In this document: positions 1 to 7,607 of the stretch, piece by piece
Position numbering within the stretch: position 1 is the first letter of the stretch
Layout of the letters: every line of letters starts with the position of its first letter
Source of the DNA: Yersinia alsatica
Lineage (GTDB): Bacteria; Pseudomonadota; Gammaproteobacteria; Enterobacterales; Enterobacteriaceae
Direction: 5' to 3'
Assembly: GCF_902170305.1 (NCBI RefSeq)
Contig: NZ_CABHWW010000026.1
Coordinates: 1 to 64,000, forward strand
Length of the DNA: 64,000 bases
Notes under the pieces: model-generated
Told to the model about the DNA's origin: nothing
The model's input: the letters and a program-made list of their open reading frames with translations, nothing else
Database searches by the model: none
Translations under genes and position numbers: made by a program

Positions 1-11
1 TAAATGATTAA

Positions 12-881
12 TCACTTTGTTAAGGAATTAATATTAGATATTTTCCTTAACTCTATCAATAATTCGTTTTTGTTATCTAATAACCAATGTAATATTTTTG
101 TATTGTCTAGTATTTTCTGAATATGAGACTTTATGATTACCAGTCTTAGAGTGTTCTCCCCATAAGAGTCTTTTAATTTTTCTGATTCAATATGGACTTG
201 CGCCATTTCCCTTTCTAATCGATCTATCGTTTTCCTATGGCCTTCTTTGTCATGTTCCTGTTGGCCATTTAAAAGCAAGTTAGGTTGAGTATTGTGTAGT
301 AATGAAAGTGAAAATTTCTTGGAGTAATTATCCATATTGTTCATTATACAGGCGCATTCTATTTGTCTGATTTTTTTCATTTTCCTCAGAACTTCAAAAG
401 TGGATTTTGGAACATTTTGGTTAGAAAGTAAATTTATAACCTCGGGATCTATGCCATCTAATAACTTAACTTTTCCTTTCAAATTATCAATTGATATACC
501 CAATGCTTCACCCAACTTTTCAATAGAAACTCCAGACTTAAGTGCTTTTTTTATCATTTTTTGCTCTTGAATTATTGTGATTCGGCTTACTTTACTATTA
601 GGTGTGTATGTATCATAAACAGTTGAGATTAAACAGATAACTTCAGTTTCACCTAACTCTTTTAGAGCTTCAACTCTCAGATGTCCATCAATGATTTTTA
701 TTATTCCATTTTTGCTATCTAAATAAACCACAATTGGTTCAATTATACCTATGTTATTTATCGTGTTTTTAATTTGTAGGTATTTTTGGCTCTTTTTGAC
801 ATTTAGTGGTGATTTCTTTGTTGGCATCAAATCATTAATGCTAAATTTTACGGAGTTTTTCTCGAAACAATAACTAATCAT
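12..881 (-). CDS. ParB-like protein, second of a pair (289 aa)
   Basis: A ParB/sulfiredoxin-like domain is visible in roughly residues 17-85: a PIVVY strand followed by IDGHLRVEAL, which matches the GxxR nucleotide-binding box of ParB proteins. The second ParB box (ENxxR in the neighbour) is not recognisable here, so it may be a divergent partner. Residues about 105-150 look like a helix-turn-helix (EKLGEALGIS), and the C-terminal part is charged and probably coiled coil. The start codon overlaps the stop of the upstream ParB-like gene by 4 bp (ATGA), so the two are translationally coupled. It is the last visible gene of an operon that begins with a serine recombinase. A role in DNA binding for that element, rather than plasmid partition, is inferred; no ParA is present in the window. 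Confidence 0.6.
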   Translation of the reverse strand: MISYCFEKNSVKFSINDLMPTKKSPLNVKKSQKYLQIKNTINNIGIIEPIVVYLDSKNGIIKIIDGHLRVEALKELGETEVICLISTVYDTYTPNSKVSRITIIQEQKMIKKALKSGVSIEKLGEALGISIDNLKGKVKLLDGIDPEVINLLSNQNVPKSTFEVLRKMKKIRQIECACIMNNMDNYSKKFSLSLLHNTQPNLLLNGQQEHDKEGHRKTIDRLEREMAQVHIESEKLKDSYGENTLRLVIIKSHIQKILDNTKILHWLLDNKNELLIELRKISNINSLTK

Positions 882-1765
882 ATTTTATCCTTATTGTTTT
901 TTCCTAATATTACTTGGGGGATGTTTGTTAACTTTTCATTTTCAATAATCTTTACAAATTCATCATTTTTCATTAATTCACTCAGGATTTGCCTCGCAAG
1001 AATAATATTTTCCTCAATAAAATTAGCTTTATTTTTTAAGGATCGATGTTCATTAATGTTATTCTGATATAATTTTGTAATTTCATCTGTTGTTAGCTTT
1101 TTTTGAGTCCTAGAATAGCCAAACGCACGGTTAAATACTCCTTTAAGCCCTTCATTTCTTGAGTCTAAGATATCTCTTATTTTAGTTATATTTTTACCTT
1201 TGATTTTCCCTTCATCAAATGCCTCAACGATAAGATTCTGAGAATCATTGAAGTCAGAACGAGCTATCTGAACAGCTAAATATAAAGGCATTTTTCCTGA
1301 TTCGACTATTGAGAGAAGTTTACTCTCTCCTTTTTCTAATAATGTTGAGATGCAATTTATCCAACTGACTGTGCAGCCGACAGTTTTTGCGATTTCCTTT
1401 TCACTAAAACCCTCCAATTTCATCTCTTTTATTCTATGAAATTGTTCTCCCGCTCTGGGATTTATACGTGCAAAGTTTTCTACTAAACTCATTATATACG
1501 CACCTTCTTCATCTATATCTATAATAAATGCTGGTATAGACTCCTCATTCAGTTTAGATATTGCTTCTAATCTCCCTTGTCCACAAATTAGCGCGTACTC
1601 ATATTTCTCATCATTTATCTTTCTAACTGTTATCGGTTTTCTTAGTCCTCCTTTATCAATACTTTCCGTAATTTCATCATGCTTGAATTTACTTCTGGTC
1701 CTTGGGTTTTCAATCTTTATTGATGATATTTCAATCATAGCTATGTTACTGTTTTTATCTGACAT
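878..1765 (-). CDS. ParB-like partition/transcription factor (295 aa)
   Basis: It shows the canonical order of ParB N-terminal motifs: RKPITV, then ICGQGRLEAI (GxxR CTP-binding box, about residues 61-70), then LVENFARINP (ENxxR box, about 94-103). A helix-turn-helix follows around residues 110-140 (FSEKEIAKTVGCTVSWI), as in ParB/Noc/RepB proteins. Its start overlaps the end of the recombinase gene (TAATG) and its stop overlaps the next ParB-like gene, so the three genes form one tightly coupled unit. In ParB proteins these boxes bind CTP and form a sliding clamp; whether this one does so is not known. A likely job is controlling or assisting the neighbouring recombinase. The region is clearly more AT-rich than the prophage to its right. 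Confidence 0.7.
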   Translation of the reverse strand: MSDKNSNIAMIEISSIKIENPRTRSKFKHDEITESIDKGGLRKPITVRKINDEKYEYALICGQGRLEAISKLNEESIPAFIIDIDEEGAYIMSLVENFARINPRAGEQFHRIKEMKLEGFSEKEIAKTVGCTVSWINCISTLLEKGESKLLSIVESGKMPLYLAVQIARSDFNDSQNLIVEAFDEGKIKGKNITKIRDILDSRNEGLKGVFNRAFGYSRTQKKLTTDEITKLYQNNINEHRSLKNKANFIEENIILARQILSELMKNDEFVKIIENEKLTNIPQVILGKNNKDKI

Positions 1766-3309
1766 TATGCTGCTTCCTCTGTTGTCAATGGCATGAGCAA
1801 TTTAAAGAAAAAATCAATATCGTCAAAACGGTATAACTCTAATAATAAAGCATTGTTTTCTTTTATTTTAATTTCGTTTTCGAATTTTTCAATCGAAGGT
1901 AGTATGTAATAATCAACAGGTTCACTATTTGAAGAGTTCATTCTTGCAATAATGTTAACATCTGACTTTAAATTACTTTCAAATCGTACCAACCATCTTA
2001 ATTTGCCTGATTTCAGTTTGTGACATCTTGATAATATTAAGGATAATTTCAATGAGCCATTTATTGTAAGCTGCTTCTTTTTTTTGTCTGTTTTAGGATG
2101 TAAAGATGCATTATCTAGTCTTTCAAAAAAATCATTAATTACATTACTATGCATTTCTCTTAAGCTTTCATTAGTTTCGATATATGAATAATCTCTTTCT
2201 GGAGTATATCCTATAAGCTTGTATGCTCGTAATAGTCCACCAAATCTGCTGGCAACTATACTACTGGATGGACCTGTATCATCCTCGTCAATAATTACTC
2301 CTGAAAGCTTGCCGTTGCTCTTTAGTTTTTTTGATAGATATGAAAGTATTTGTTCATTGCTTAGGTTTAAGCTTCTGTTTTTTATAATATCCTGAGCCAT
2401 GTTAAATTTTTCTATAGAGATAATTGGTTCGAATGCGCTCATATACTGAACCCAATTTTCTTCTGGATTTTTTATCCTTTTTGATTTTAGTTTTGAAGAT
2501 GTTTTGTTATATATGTATTTACCAGTATATCGTTCGTTAATTAATATTTGATGGACATTACTTCGAGTCCACTGGCTATATTTATATCTATATCCAAGAT
2601 CATTAAGCTTGTTAGCTATTATATATTCATTGTATGACTCAAAAATGAACATATTGAAAATAAGTCTTATTATCTCAAGCTCTTTTTCTTCGCCTGGAAC
2701 TAAGATAACCCTATCGGTTTGTAAACTTTTACGTTCACCATGCGATAGAATCATTTTGGGAGAATTGTTGGAATCAACTAATTTTCTGTGTAGTCCATAA
2801 CCAGGTAAACCACCTTGAAAATAACCTCTCTTTACTAGATTGACATGTCCCGCAAACACTTTTATTGAAAGGTTTCTGCTGTAAGCACCTGCTGCGTATC
2901 TTAGTGCAGGTAAAGTAAGCATTTGAATTTCTGGAGACTCTTCTGGTAAGTTTTCAGCACAATATATTACTTTAACGCCATGTAATTTTAGCAAAAAACT
3001 ATAGTGTCCAGCCTCATCATTATCTTGAAATCTCCCAAAGCGACTAACATCATAAACTAAGACGGCCGCTATTTTTATTGTATGAGTTACAACATCTTCA
3101 ATCAGCTTGTTAAAGCTATCCCTCCCGTCTGCTGATAGGCCACTCTTGCCCCTATCATCGTATGTTCCAACGATTTCCATATTGTGACTTTGCGCATATT
3201 TGGAGATGAACTCAGCCTGGTTATCAGCTGAGAAGACTTGATGTTCAGTTGACATCCTCAAGTATTGGACAACATTAACTTTCTGTTTTTCCTCTATTTT
3301 ATTATTCAT
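1765..3309 (-). CDS. Large serine recombinase (514 aa)
   Basis: The N-terminal resolvase domain holds YLRMSTEHQ, with the expected nucleophilic serine, followed by DDRGKSG and the DVSRFGR motif. A Recombinase domain follows (GLPGYG, then NKLNDLGY and a W...NERYTGKYIYNK block). The C-terminal part lacks an obvious zinc ribbon (no paired CxxC), which is unusual for a large serine integrase. I chose the ATG at 3309 because a CAAGG ribosome site lies 8 bases upstream; a longer reading would need a TTG start. It is the first gene of an operon with two ParB-like genes. Such enzymes cut and rejoin DNA at att sites to integrate or excise elements, so this is probably the mobility enzyme of the left-hand element, or a resident of it. 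Confidence 0.85.
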   Translation of the reverse strand: MNNKIEEKQKVNVVQYLRMSTEHQVFSADNQAEFISKYAQSHNMEIVGTYDDRGKSGLSADGRDSFNKLIEDVVTHTIKIAAVLVYDVSRFGRFQDNDEAGHYSFLLKLHGVKVIYCAENLPEESPEIQMLTLPALRYAAGAYSRNLSIKVFAGHVNLVKRGYFQGGLPGYGLHRKLVDSNNSPKMILSHGERKSLQTDRVILVPGEEKELEIIRLIFNMFIFESYNEYIIANKLNDLGYRYKYSQWTRSNVHQILINERYTGKYIYNKTSSKLKSKRIKNPEENWVQYMSAFEPIISIEKFNMAQDIIKNRSLNLSNEQILSYLSKKLKSNGKLSGVIIDEDDTGPSSSIVASRFGGLLRAYKLIGYTPERDYSYIETNESLREMHSNVINDFFERLDNASLHPKTDKKKKQLTINGSLKLSLILSRCHKLKSGKLRWLVRFESNLKSDVNIIARMNSSNSEPVDYYILPSIEKFENEIKIKENNALLLELYRFDDIDFFFKLLMPLTTEEAA

Positions 3310-3736
3310 TACTGTGCCTTGATGCAACTTTCAATAAGTTAATGTGGTTAAAAATTGATCAATTTTGGTGTTGTTGCAACCTTTTTTGACATCTGTTGTT
3401 AAAAATTTTGCTCTAGAACAATAGATAGCGGGATTTTTATCTAAGTACGGTTTGAAATGAGAGGGAGTCTGGGGTGGATTTGCGGAGTAAAAATTTGGAA
3501 AACATATGGTTAAAACATTAATTTGTATTTTTGTTGCGTAGCTTTTAGGTGAATTTCAAATATGGAAATTGGTTGAGTCACAAGGTAGCAAAGAACCCCC
3601 ACAACTTCCCTTGTATCAGCGACCTAAGTGAATGATCGGATTTAAGCCAATTCGTCGAATAACAAGAAAAGCTCGGTATTTATAGCGCTCTTAAAAAAAT
3701 GCATGAGTCTTTGGCTCTCTTTGACATGAGCCCTTT
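3310..3736. other. Intergenic region before the recombinase operon
   Basis: This stretch of more than 400 bases has no convincing gene. Its recombinase-proximal end holds a perfect palindrome (listed separately) and several T/A-rich runs that could carry the operon promoter. The part near 3640-3736 runs into the broken end of the integrase remnant. No RNA gene was recognised. Confidence 0.5.
3351..3366. promoter_or_regulatory. 16-bp perfect palindrome upstream of the recombinase
   Basis: AAAATTGATCAATTTT is a perfect inverted repeat about 40 bp upstream of the chosen recombinase start. The position suits an operator for autoregulation, for instance by one of the ParB-like proteins, or part of a recombination site. 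The function is inferred. Confidence 0.4.
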
Positions 3737-4137
3737 TCATTGGGGATTTGAATGACCTGATAGCAGTTCCAATGGTGCTATCTGGTCAATTGGGCGCTTG
3801 CCGATATAAGGAAATACGTTGTTATCGAAGCCACGCATGACCGCATCGGCATATTCTGGTGTCCATGTCGCAAGTTTGGATGTATGCCATTCGCGTGCAA
3901 TATCTTCAAAGGTATTTTTAGCCGGATACTTTAAGGTAACCTTTTCCGCTTTACGGGTATCACTGGGGGGCGCCATTGGCTAAAGCTGATTTTGCTTCTT
4001 CACGTGGGCGGCGAGCATCAGCCAGTGATACGGGGCCATAGACACCAAATGAAATCATATGAGCCTTTGCCATCATTGAGTGTATAAGCTTTGTCTGACG
4101 GTTTTGCGGAGCAGATTTTGAAATCATTTAGCAGCAT
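3737..4137 (-). pseudogene. Remnant of a P4/IntS-type tyrosine integrase
   Basis: Read leftward from an ATG at 4137, the remnant gives an integrase N-terminus (AKPSDKAYTLNDGKG, compare AKPQEKAYKLSDGGG in the intact prophage integrase). It then loses about 30 codons with a frame change, resumes as SLADARRPREEAKSALANG, and changes frame again at a run of six C (3965-3970 on the plus strand). It continues with NTFEDIAREWHTSKLATWTPEYA and ends in SGHSNPQ. The whole catalytic domain with the R-H-R-Y residues is missing. It lies in the same orientation and at the same distance from an att core as the functional integrase at 53342-54520. It is therefore the dead integrase of an element that entered argW earlier. 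Confidence 0.85.
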
Positions 4138-4265
4138 TTTTGTATAACCGTAAGATCGAACCTAGCGTTATACAACTTTCTATACAAGTTTTGCGTGGCT
4201 GTTATGGGTGTTTTTGAGATTTCTTTGGATGTGAGTTTTTTAATGTATTTGTTTTAAAAGGATTT

Positions 4266-4283
4266 TTAGACTTTATTAGACTT
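4266..4283. repeat. Phased direct repeats beside the att core
   Basis: TTAGACTT occurs twice, at 4266-4273 and 4276-4283, exactly 10 bp apart, 16 bp from the att core and on the side of the dead integrase. Helically phased repeats of this kind are typical of integrase arm-binding sites. The assignment is inferred. Confidence 0.35.
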
Positions 4284-4298
4284 ACTGAGAAGTGCTAA

Positions 4299-4313
4299 TG
4301 GTGTCCCCGACTG
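4299..4313. repeat. Prophage attachment core, left end
   Basis: TGGTGTCCCCGACTG is identical to 54687-54701, the last 15 bases of argW (with CCA) in reverse complement. It marks the left junction of the prophage. It is probably also the old right end of the element to its left, which would make the two a tandem insertion at one tRNA. Confidence 0.85.
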
Positions 4314-4404
4314 ACTTCACTAAATCGCCTGAGAGGTGCTATTTAAAAGGGTTTTTAATTGTGGTGCTATATGGATACCCCCAATAACACCCCCAATTCG
4401 TTTT

Positions 4405-4620
4405 TCATGCTGCTTTCCGTGGTTCGATTTCCAGGTTCGATTTCCACGCAAGATAATCAGAATACTTCCAACGAGACATCCGTCCAAGCTTAATTTGCTT
4501 TGGGAATGCCCCTCGCTTAATCAGATCATAAAACCATTTGGACGTCATGCCGGTGTCCGCAGTAATAAATTTCATGTCTACTAGCGAGTCAGGGCTAAGT
4601 GACTCTTTATTGATTGTCAT
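4405..4620 (-). CDS. xis: TorI/AlpA-like excisionase (71 aa)
   Basis: This small winged-helix DNA-binding protein contains PDSLVDMKFITADTGM and then YDLIKRGAFPK...GRMSRW. The pattern closely matches TorI, the recombination directionality factor of E. coli prophage KplE1, and the wider AlpA family. Such proteins bend DNA beside attL/attR and let the integrase excise the prophage. It is the first gene inside the left att core, while the integrase is at the opposite end of the prophage; KplE1 has the same arrangement at the same tRNA. It is the last gene of the leftward PL operon, and its start overlaps the upstream 76-residue gene by 4 bp, so it should be made when the prophage is induced. Confidence 0.85.
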   Translation of the reverse strand: MTINKESLSPDSLVDMKFITADTGMTSKWFYDLIKRGAFPKQIKLGRMSRWKYSDYLAWKSNLEIEPRKAA

Positions 4621-4847
4621 ATCTGGCCTCTTATCTCTTTATCAATCCGACGAACGTAATAGCTCAACCAGCGTTTAGCCGGAAAAGTGTTAGGGTGTAG
4701 GGCGGTGATTTTTTTTGCGTGGCGGTCGAGGATTTCTGTGATGAGCGAGTCATGTTCTGAGATTGGTTTGCCATCCGTGGCTTCAATTATTTCTGTTCTA
4801 CAACATCGCGCTACTGACCTGATAGCATTTTCAATGGTTGCATCCAT
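4617..4847 (-). CDS. Small phage protein of unknown function (76 aa)
   Basis: This is a soluble small protein with several Arg, Lys and His residues and no family I recognise. Motifs such as FPAKRWLSYYVRRIDKEI suggest an amphipathic, possibly nucleic-acid-binding, C-terminus. Its stop overlaps the excisionase start (ATGA), so it is co-translated with xis and may be expressed on prophage induction. It lies downstream of two tiny membrane-protein genes. Confidence 0.65.
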   Translation of the reverse strand: MDATIENAIRSVARCCRTEIIEATDGKPISEHDSLITEILDRHAKKITALHPNTFPAKRWLSYYVRRIDKEIRGQI

Positions 4848-4851
4848 ATAC

Positions 4852-4950
4852 TCACCATCCCTTTACCCACACCAGCCAGAACGCAGCAGCGCCACCGATA
4901 ACCAGAAGTATCCAGTCGAGGTAGGTCATTACAAAGCTAAGCACATTCAT
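4852..4950 (-). CDS. Tiny membrane protein (32 aa)
   Basis: The frame encodes a 32-residue peptide (MNVLSFVMTYLDW... ending VWVKGW) dominated by one hydrophobic stretch, so a single transmembrane helix is likely. Its ATG overlaps the stop of the 38-residue gene upstream (ATGA). The tight coupling in a phage operon supports a real gene, although it is very short. No function can be assigned. Confidence 0.5.
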   Translation of the reverse strand: MNVLSFVMTYLDWILLVIGGAAAFWLVWVKGW

Positions 4951-5063
4951 CCGAACATCCCCCTCACAGCTTCATTCTCAATAGTGTAAATAGTCACCAG
5001 TGCCGCCCATGCGATAATGACGATAAAGAACCATGCTACATCTGGTATTTTTGGTAGTTTCAT
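4947..5063 (-). CDS. Tiny membrane protein (38 aa)
   Basis: A 38-residue frame starts MKLPKIPDVAW, has one transmembrane helix (about residues 10-27) and a short charged tail. Its ATG overlaps the stop of the DNA methylase gene, and its stop overlaps the next tiny gene, so it fits a coupled operon. It is too short for standard gene finding. The function is unknown. Confidence 0.55.
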   Translation of the reverse strand: MKLPKIPDVAWFFIVIIAWAALVTIYTIENEAVRGMFG

Positions 5064-5602
5064 GCTGCTTTACTCCCAGTCAATATTTCCTGCCCAATCG
5101 CCTTTAGCTCATCGCGCTTAACCGTGGTGAACATGCAGCGAGGCTTGATGAATGGCCGCCAGATGAATAACAGCGAGCCCTTGTTGTTGCCGTTGATTGG
5201 CTTGCCAGTGTCAGAGCGAAGAAACGATATACGCCCATCAGTAATGAATCGCACCTCATCTACCGATTGCAGTGCCTGGCTAAACCAACCAACCGATGAG
5301 TCAGCAGGAACAAGCATCACCACTGGCTGGAGTTGTACTTTGCATTGCTCGGCGGCCTTGTTTACCCATGGTGAAATATCGGAATAGGGTGGATTGCACC
5401 AGATAGCCCCGTAACTTTCCCATGCACTATTCAATGCATCGCTTTGCTTTGTGAGATATCGAGCGCACAGGGCGCTTTTCTGACTGGCTGCCGCATCGAG
5501 GTAAAAGCCAAACTCGATGTCTAGTGCGGTAAATATATCGGCGGGTGTCATCCATAAATCTTTCAGGTTATCCGGGGTGTGGCTGCCGCCAAAATCACTC
5601 AT
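5060..5602 (-). CDS. dam: Phage DNA N-6-adenine methyltransferase (Dam-like, 180 aa)
   Basis: The protein begins with a WMTPADIF block followed by DAAAS and the catalytic NPPY motif at residues 70-73 (IWCNPPYSDISPW). This is the order seen in the phage N-6-adenine methyltransferase family. It should methylate adenine in DNA using S-adenosylmethionine, which can protect phage DNA from restriction or affect packaging and regulation. It lies in the leftward early operon with 4-bp overlaps on both sides. Full length for the family; no damage seen. Confidence 0.85.
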   Translation of the reverse strand: MSDFGGSHTPDNLKDLWMTPADIFTALDIEFGFYLDAAASQKSALCARYLTKQSDALNSAWESYGAIWCNPPYSDISPWVNKAAEQCKVQLQPVVMLVPADSSVGWFSQALQSVDEVRFITDGRISFLRSDTGKPINGNNKGSLLFIWRPFIKPRCMFTTVKRDELKAIGQEILTGSKAA

Positions 5603-5817
5603 GCCGCCTCCATTATCTTTCTCACTTTAGCTTTCACTGACTTCACCGTTTTAACTGGGGTCGGTGGAACAACTTGCCGCGGTACCGGTCTCTTTGATTT
5701 ATCGCCGGTTCGTAGCCGCTGTTTTATTCGCATATCCCACAGATAGCAGTCTTTGTGGTCGCGTCCGTCATCAGGTGCGCGGGATACGGTCAGAATTAGT
5801 TCGCTGATATCGTCCAT
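5599..5817 (-). CDS. Small phage protein of unknown function (72 aa)
   Basis: A basic protein with a Pro/Lys/Arg-rich second half (RPVPRQVVPPTPVKTVKSVKAK). Its acidic N-terminus and basic tail suggest nucleic-acid contact. The stop overlaps the methylase start by 4 bp, so the two are co-translated. No family recognised. Confidence 0.6.
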   Translation of the reverse strand: MDDISELILTVSRAPDDGRDHKDCYLWDMRIKQRLRTGDKSKRPVPRQVVPPTPVKTVKSVKAKVRKIMEAA

Positions 5818-5826
5818 CAGGACACC

Positions 5827-6030
5827 TCACAGATTTAGAATTTCTTCGACGTCTTCCACTGAGCAACCAGAAGACAGGATGTGAGTTCCTTCATGCAGTG
5901 ATACGCTCACCTGCGCTGGCAGAACTTCGTGTTTTTTCCACAATCCCTGATGCAGAATTTGCGCTAATTCATCCGTGCTAACGCGACCCGCAGTGAAGTG
6001 AGCGCGGGGTAATTTGACGATGATTGACAT
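5827..6030 (-). CDS. Small phage protein of unknown function (67 aa)
   Basis: This 67-residue soluble protein begins MSIIVKLPRAHF and has an alternating hydrophobic stretch (VSVSLHEGTHIL) and an acidic end (SVEDVEEILNL). It lies in the leftward early operon, 9 bp upstream of the next gene. A GGAGTGTCCCC ribosome-binding region precedes the ATG. No family recognised. Confidence 0.55.
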   Translation of the reverse strand: MSIIVKLPRAHFTAGRVSTDELAQILHQGLWKKHEVLPAQVSVSLHEGTHILSSGCSVEDVEEILNL

Positions 6031-6079
6031 GGGGACACTCCAGATAGTGAAATCCGTTTCTGTGAGTCCGTAAGGTTAT

Positions 6080-6253
6080 TTACTGCCGATAGACTTCGCT
6101 GCACATAAGCACAGCATCAGGCCGCCGCTCATTTATCAGCGTTGATATTTGTTGGCATTCAGATTGAGTAGGGTAGATATCTTCGGTAACAGGTAGAGCA
6201 TCACAGGCATCAAGGCCGCATGAGCTGACGAGAAGAACAAAGCCGATTAGCAT
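6080..6253 (-). CDS. Small secreted or lipoprotein-like phage protein (57 aa)
   Basis: The frame starts MLIGFVLLVSSCGLDAC: a short hydrophobic segment followed by Cys, which could be a lipobox or a signal peptide. Four cysteines in all point to disulfides outside the cytoplasm. Its ATG overlaps the stop of the upstream gene (TAATG). The spacing of cysteines recalls the small DUF1482-type proteins of lambdoid prophages, but this match is weak. No function known. Confidence 0.5.
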   Translation of the reverse strand: MLIGFVLLVSSCGLDACDALPVTEDIYPTQSECQQISTLINERRPDAVLMCSEVYRQ

Positions 6254-6717
6254 TAGGCACCCGATATTTTTGCTTTCAAAGCGAGTAGAAGATTAGGTTT
6301 TGAGTCTTTCCAGTGCTCAGGGATATTTGAATTTTCTGTACCTCTAGCTGATTCAAATCCGCGCCAGAATGCTTTGCGCATAAATTCAGTAATATCCTCC
6401 ACACCCAAACCCGCCACTGGCTTGGCTGCTGTGAATAGTGCCATCCCATAATCCGGACGAATAAGCCCATCTGGCGTTTTTGAAATGAAAGCCACCGTAT
6501 TTAGTTCACTTTTGAGGTTTGTGTAATTCCAATTATGAACTGCGTCGATATAACCAAATGGCTCCAACGCTTTCAACTCTGCAAGTTGCTCACGCAGTGA
6601 TAGCAGCTCAGTGGATATGTCTGATAGTTCAACTCGGCACATAGTTACCGCTTGCCCTACATGACCTTTTAGGCTGGCGAGATACTCAAGCCTTTCTTTG
6701 CAAACTTTACTCAGCAT
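6253..6717 (-). CDS. Phage early protein of unknown function (154 aa)
   Basis: I chose the ATG at 6717 because AGGGG lies 7 bases upstream; an ATG 6 bases earlier sits too close to that site. The N-terminal third is probably coiled coil (ELSDISTELLSLREQLAEL). The remainder resembles the Ead/Ea22-type early proteins common in lambdoid left arms: GYIDAVHNWN, then a W.GF.SA block near the end. These are non-essential accessory genes of unclear role. The start region repeats that of the next gene upstream. Confidence 0.6.
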   Translation of the reverse strand: MLSKVCKERLEYLASLKGHVGQAVTMCRVELSDISTELLSLREQLAELKALEPFGYIDAVHNWNYTNLKSELNTVAFISKTPDGLIRPDYGMALFTAAKPVAGLGVEDITEFMRKAFWRGFESARGTENSNIPEHWKDSKPNLLLALKAKISGA

Positions 6718-6731
6718 CTGCATTCCCCTCA
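6714..6731. repeat. 18-bp repeated translation-start segment, copy 1
   Basis: The 18 bases at 6714-6731 are identical to those at 6911-6928. On the minus strand each copy carries the ribosome site and start codon of a different gene. This suggests a duplicated or recombined gene junction. Confidence 0.7.
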
Positions 6732-6914
6732 CTCGCACTCAATAGCCATATCGAAGGCTTCACGTGCATTTTTTGCACGAAACCCCAAATCAAAATAAAG
6801 ATCCCAATCATGTAATACATAACGTGACTGCCAGCCTGAGCCTGTAATATTTTTACAAATTGCGCGAATTGCGCTTTTGAATTGCTCTCGCTCGCTTGGG
6901 CATTTAACTGGCAT
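6729..6914 (-). CDS. Small phage protein of unknown function (61 aa)
   Basis: Start taken at 6914 (MPVKCPSE...), 7 bases after AGGGG; longer versions would need TTG or a badly placed ATG. The protein is soluble, with FKSAIRAICKNI and HDWDLYFDLGF as visible blocks. It overlaps the end of the upstream gene by 11 bp. No family recognised. Confidence 0.55.
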   Translation of the reverse strand: MPVKCPSEREQFKSAIRAICKNITGSGWQSRYVLHDWDLYFDLGFRAKNAREAFDMAIECE

Positions 6915-7416
6915 CTGCATTCCCCTCAACAAAGCCAGAAACTAGCGGAATAACTCTATGTTTACCGGCATATTCTTTACTGTCAGCAACTGCTCGCGCA
7001 TATCGCTCAGTATCGTGCACCCCGCCGTTAAGCATTCCGTCATTCGTCACAACAGCCCATCCCATAGGCTTTCCAAAGTTGTGACCGAACTTTTTGACAG
7101 GCACAAGTAGCTTATCGTTTGCCGCTGATAACGCTGTTTCTGCTTTCTCGGCACGCTTACCAGCGGAAAGAATCCGATCTGCCATTTTGTGCCATTCACT
7201 ATCAGCTTGGTTGACCTTTTCACGCAGATCATCACGCTCTTTCTGCGCCCCTTCCAGTTGGGCTATCAGTGCTTGGATTTTTTGAGCCTGCATTTCAACA
7301 ACGTTGACCGGGCAAAATCCAGTTACAACTCGATATTCTTCTGGCTTTCCGCGCATATTACGAGCTGTTAATTCGACATCGCGATATGCGGACTTCAATT
7401 CTTCGATGTTATTCAT
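6904..7416 (-). CDS. Ead/Ea22-like phage early protein (170 aa)
   Basis: Residues about 36-110 form a long heptad-rich segment (coiled coil), followed by a conserved-looking C-terminal domain with GWAVVTNDGMLNGG and RYARAVADS. This architecture is common among Ead/Ea22-type proteins in lambdoid prophage left arms. Role unknown. It overlaps the upstream gene by 4 bp (ATGA). Assignment is by general resemblance, not by a diagnostic motif. Confidence 0.55.
   Translation of the reverse strand: MNNIEELKSAYRDVELTARNMRGKPEEYRVVTGFCPVNVVEMQAQKIQALIAQLEGAQKERDDLREKVNQADSEWHKMADRILSAGKRAEKAETALSAANDKLLVPVKKFGHNFGKPMGWAVVTNDGMLNGGVHDTERYARAVADSKEYAGKHRVIPLVSGFVEGNADAS
6911..6928. repeat. 18-bp repeated translation-start segment, copy 2
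   Basis: Identical to 6714-6731. It carries the AGGGG ribosome site and ATG of the 61-residue gene on the minus strand. Confidence 0.7.
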
Positions 7417-7607
7417 TGCAGCAACTCCATTTCGCCATGTTTAACAGTCTCACCAGCGCTTAAGCCCTCACTCAGCAAGAATGAGATAGCTAGCAAAATA
7501 TCGTCTTTGTTTTTGCAGTGGCAGGCGTTAACGAAGTTCTCAATGGTGTTGTGAGCCAGATCCTGCATTTCCTGCTCGGTGAGGCGTGGTGGTAATGATT
7601 TAGGCAT
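7413..7607 (-). CDS. Small phage protein of unknown function (64 aa)
   Basis: Start taken at ATG 7607, 8 bases after GAGGGG; the open frame reaches back to a GTG at 7616. The protein is helical (LTEQEMQDLAHNTIENFVNAC) with a central CHC. It overlaps its upstream neighbour by 8 bp. No family recognised. Confidence 0.55.
   Translation of the reverse strand: MPKSLPPRLTEQEMQDLAHNTIENFVNACHCKNKDDILLAISFLLSEGLSAGETVKHGEMELLQ

Noticed and set aside
12-1765. A plasmid partition locus (parAB)
   Set aside because: Two ParB-like genes but no ParA-type ATPase and no iteron-like centromere in view; they are coupled to a recombinase.
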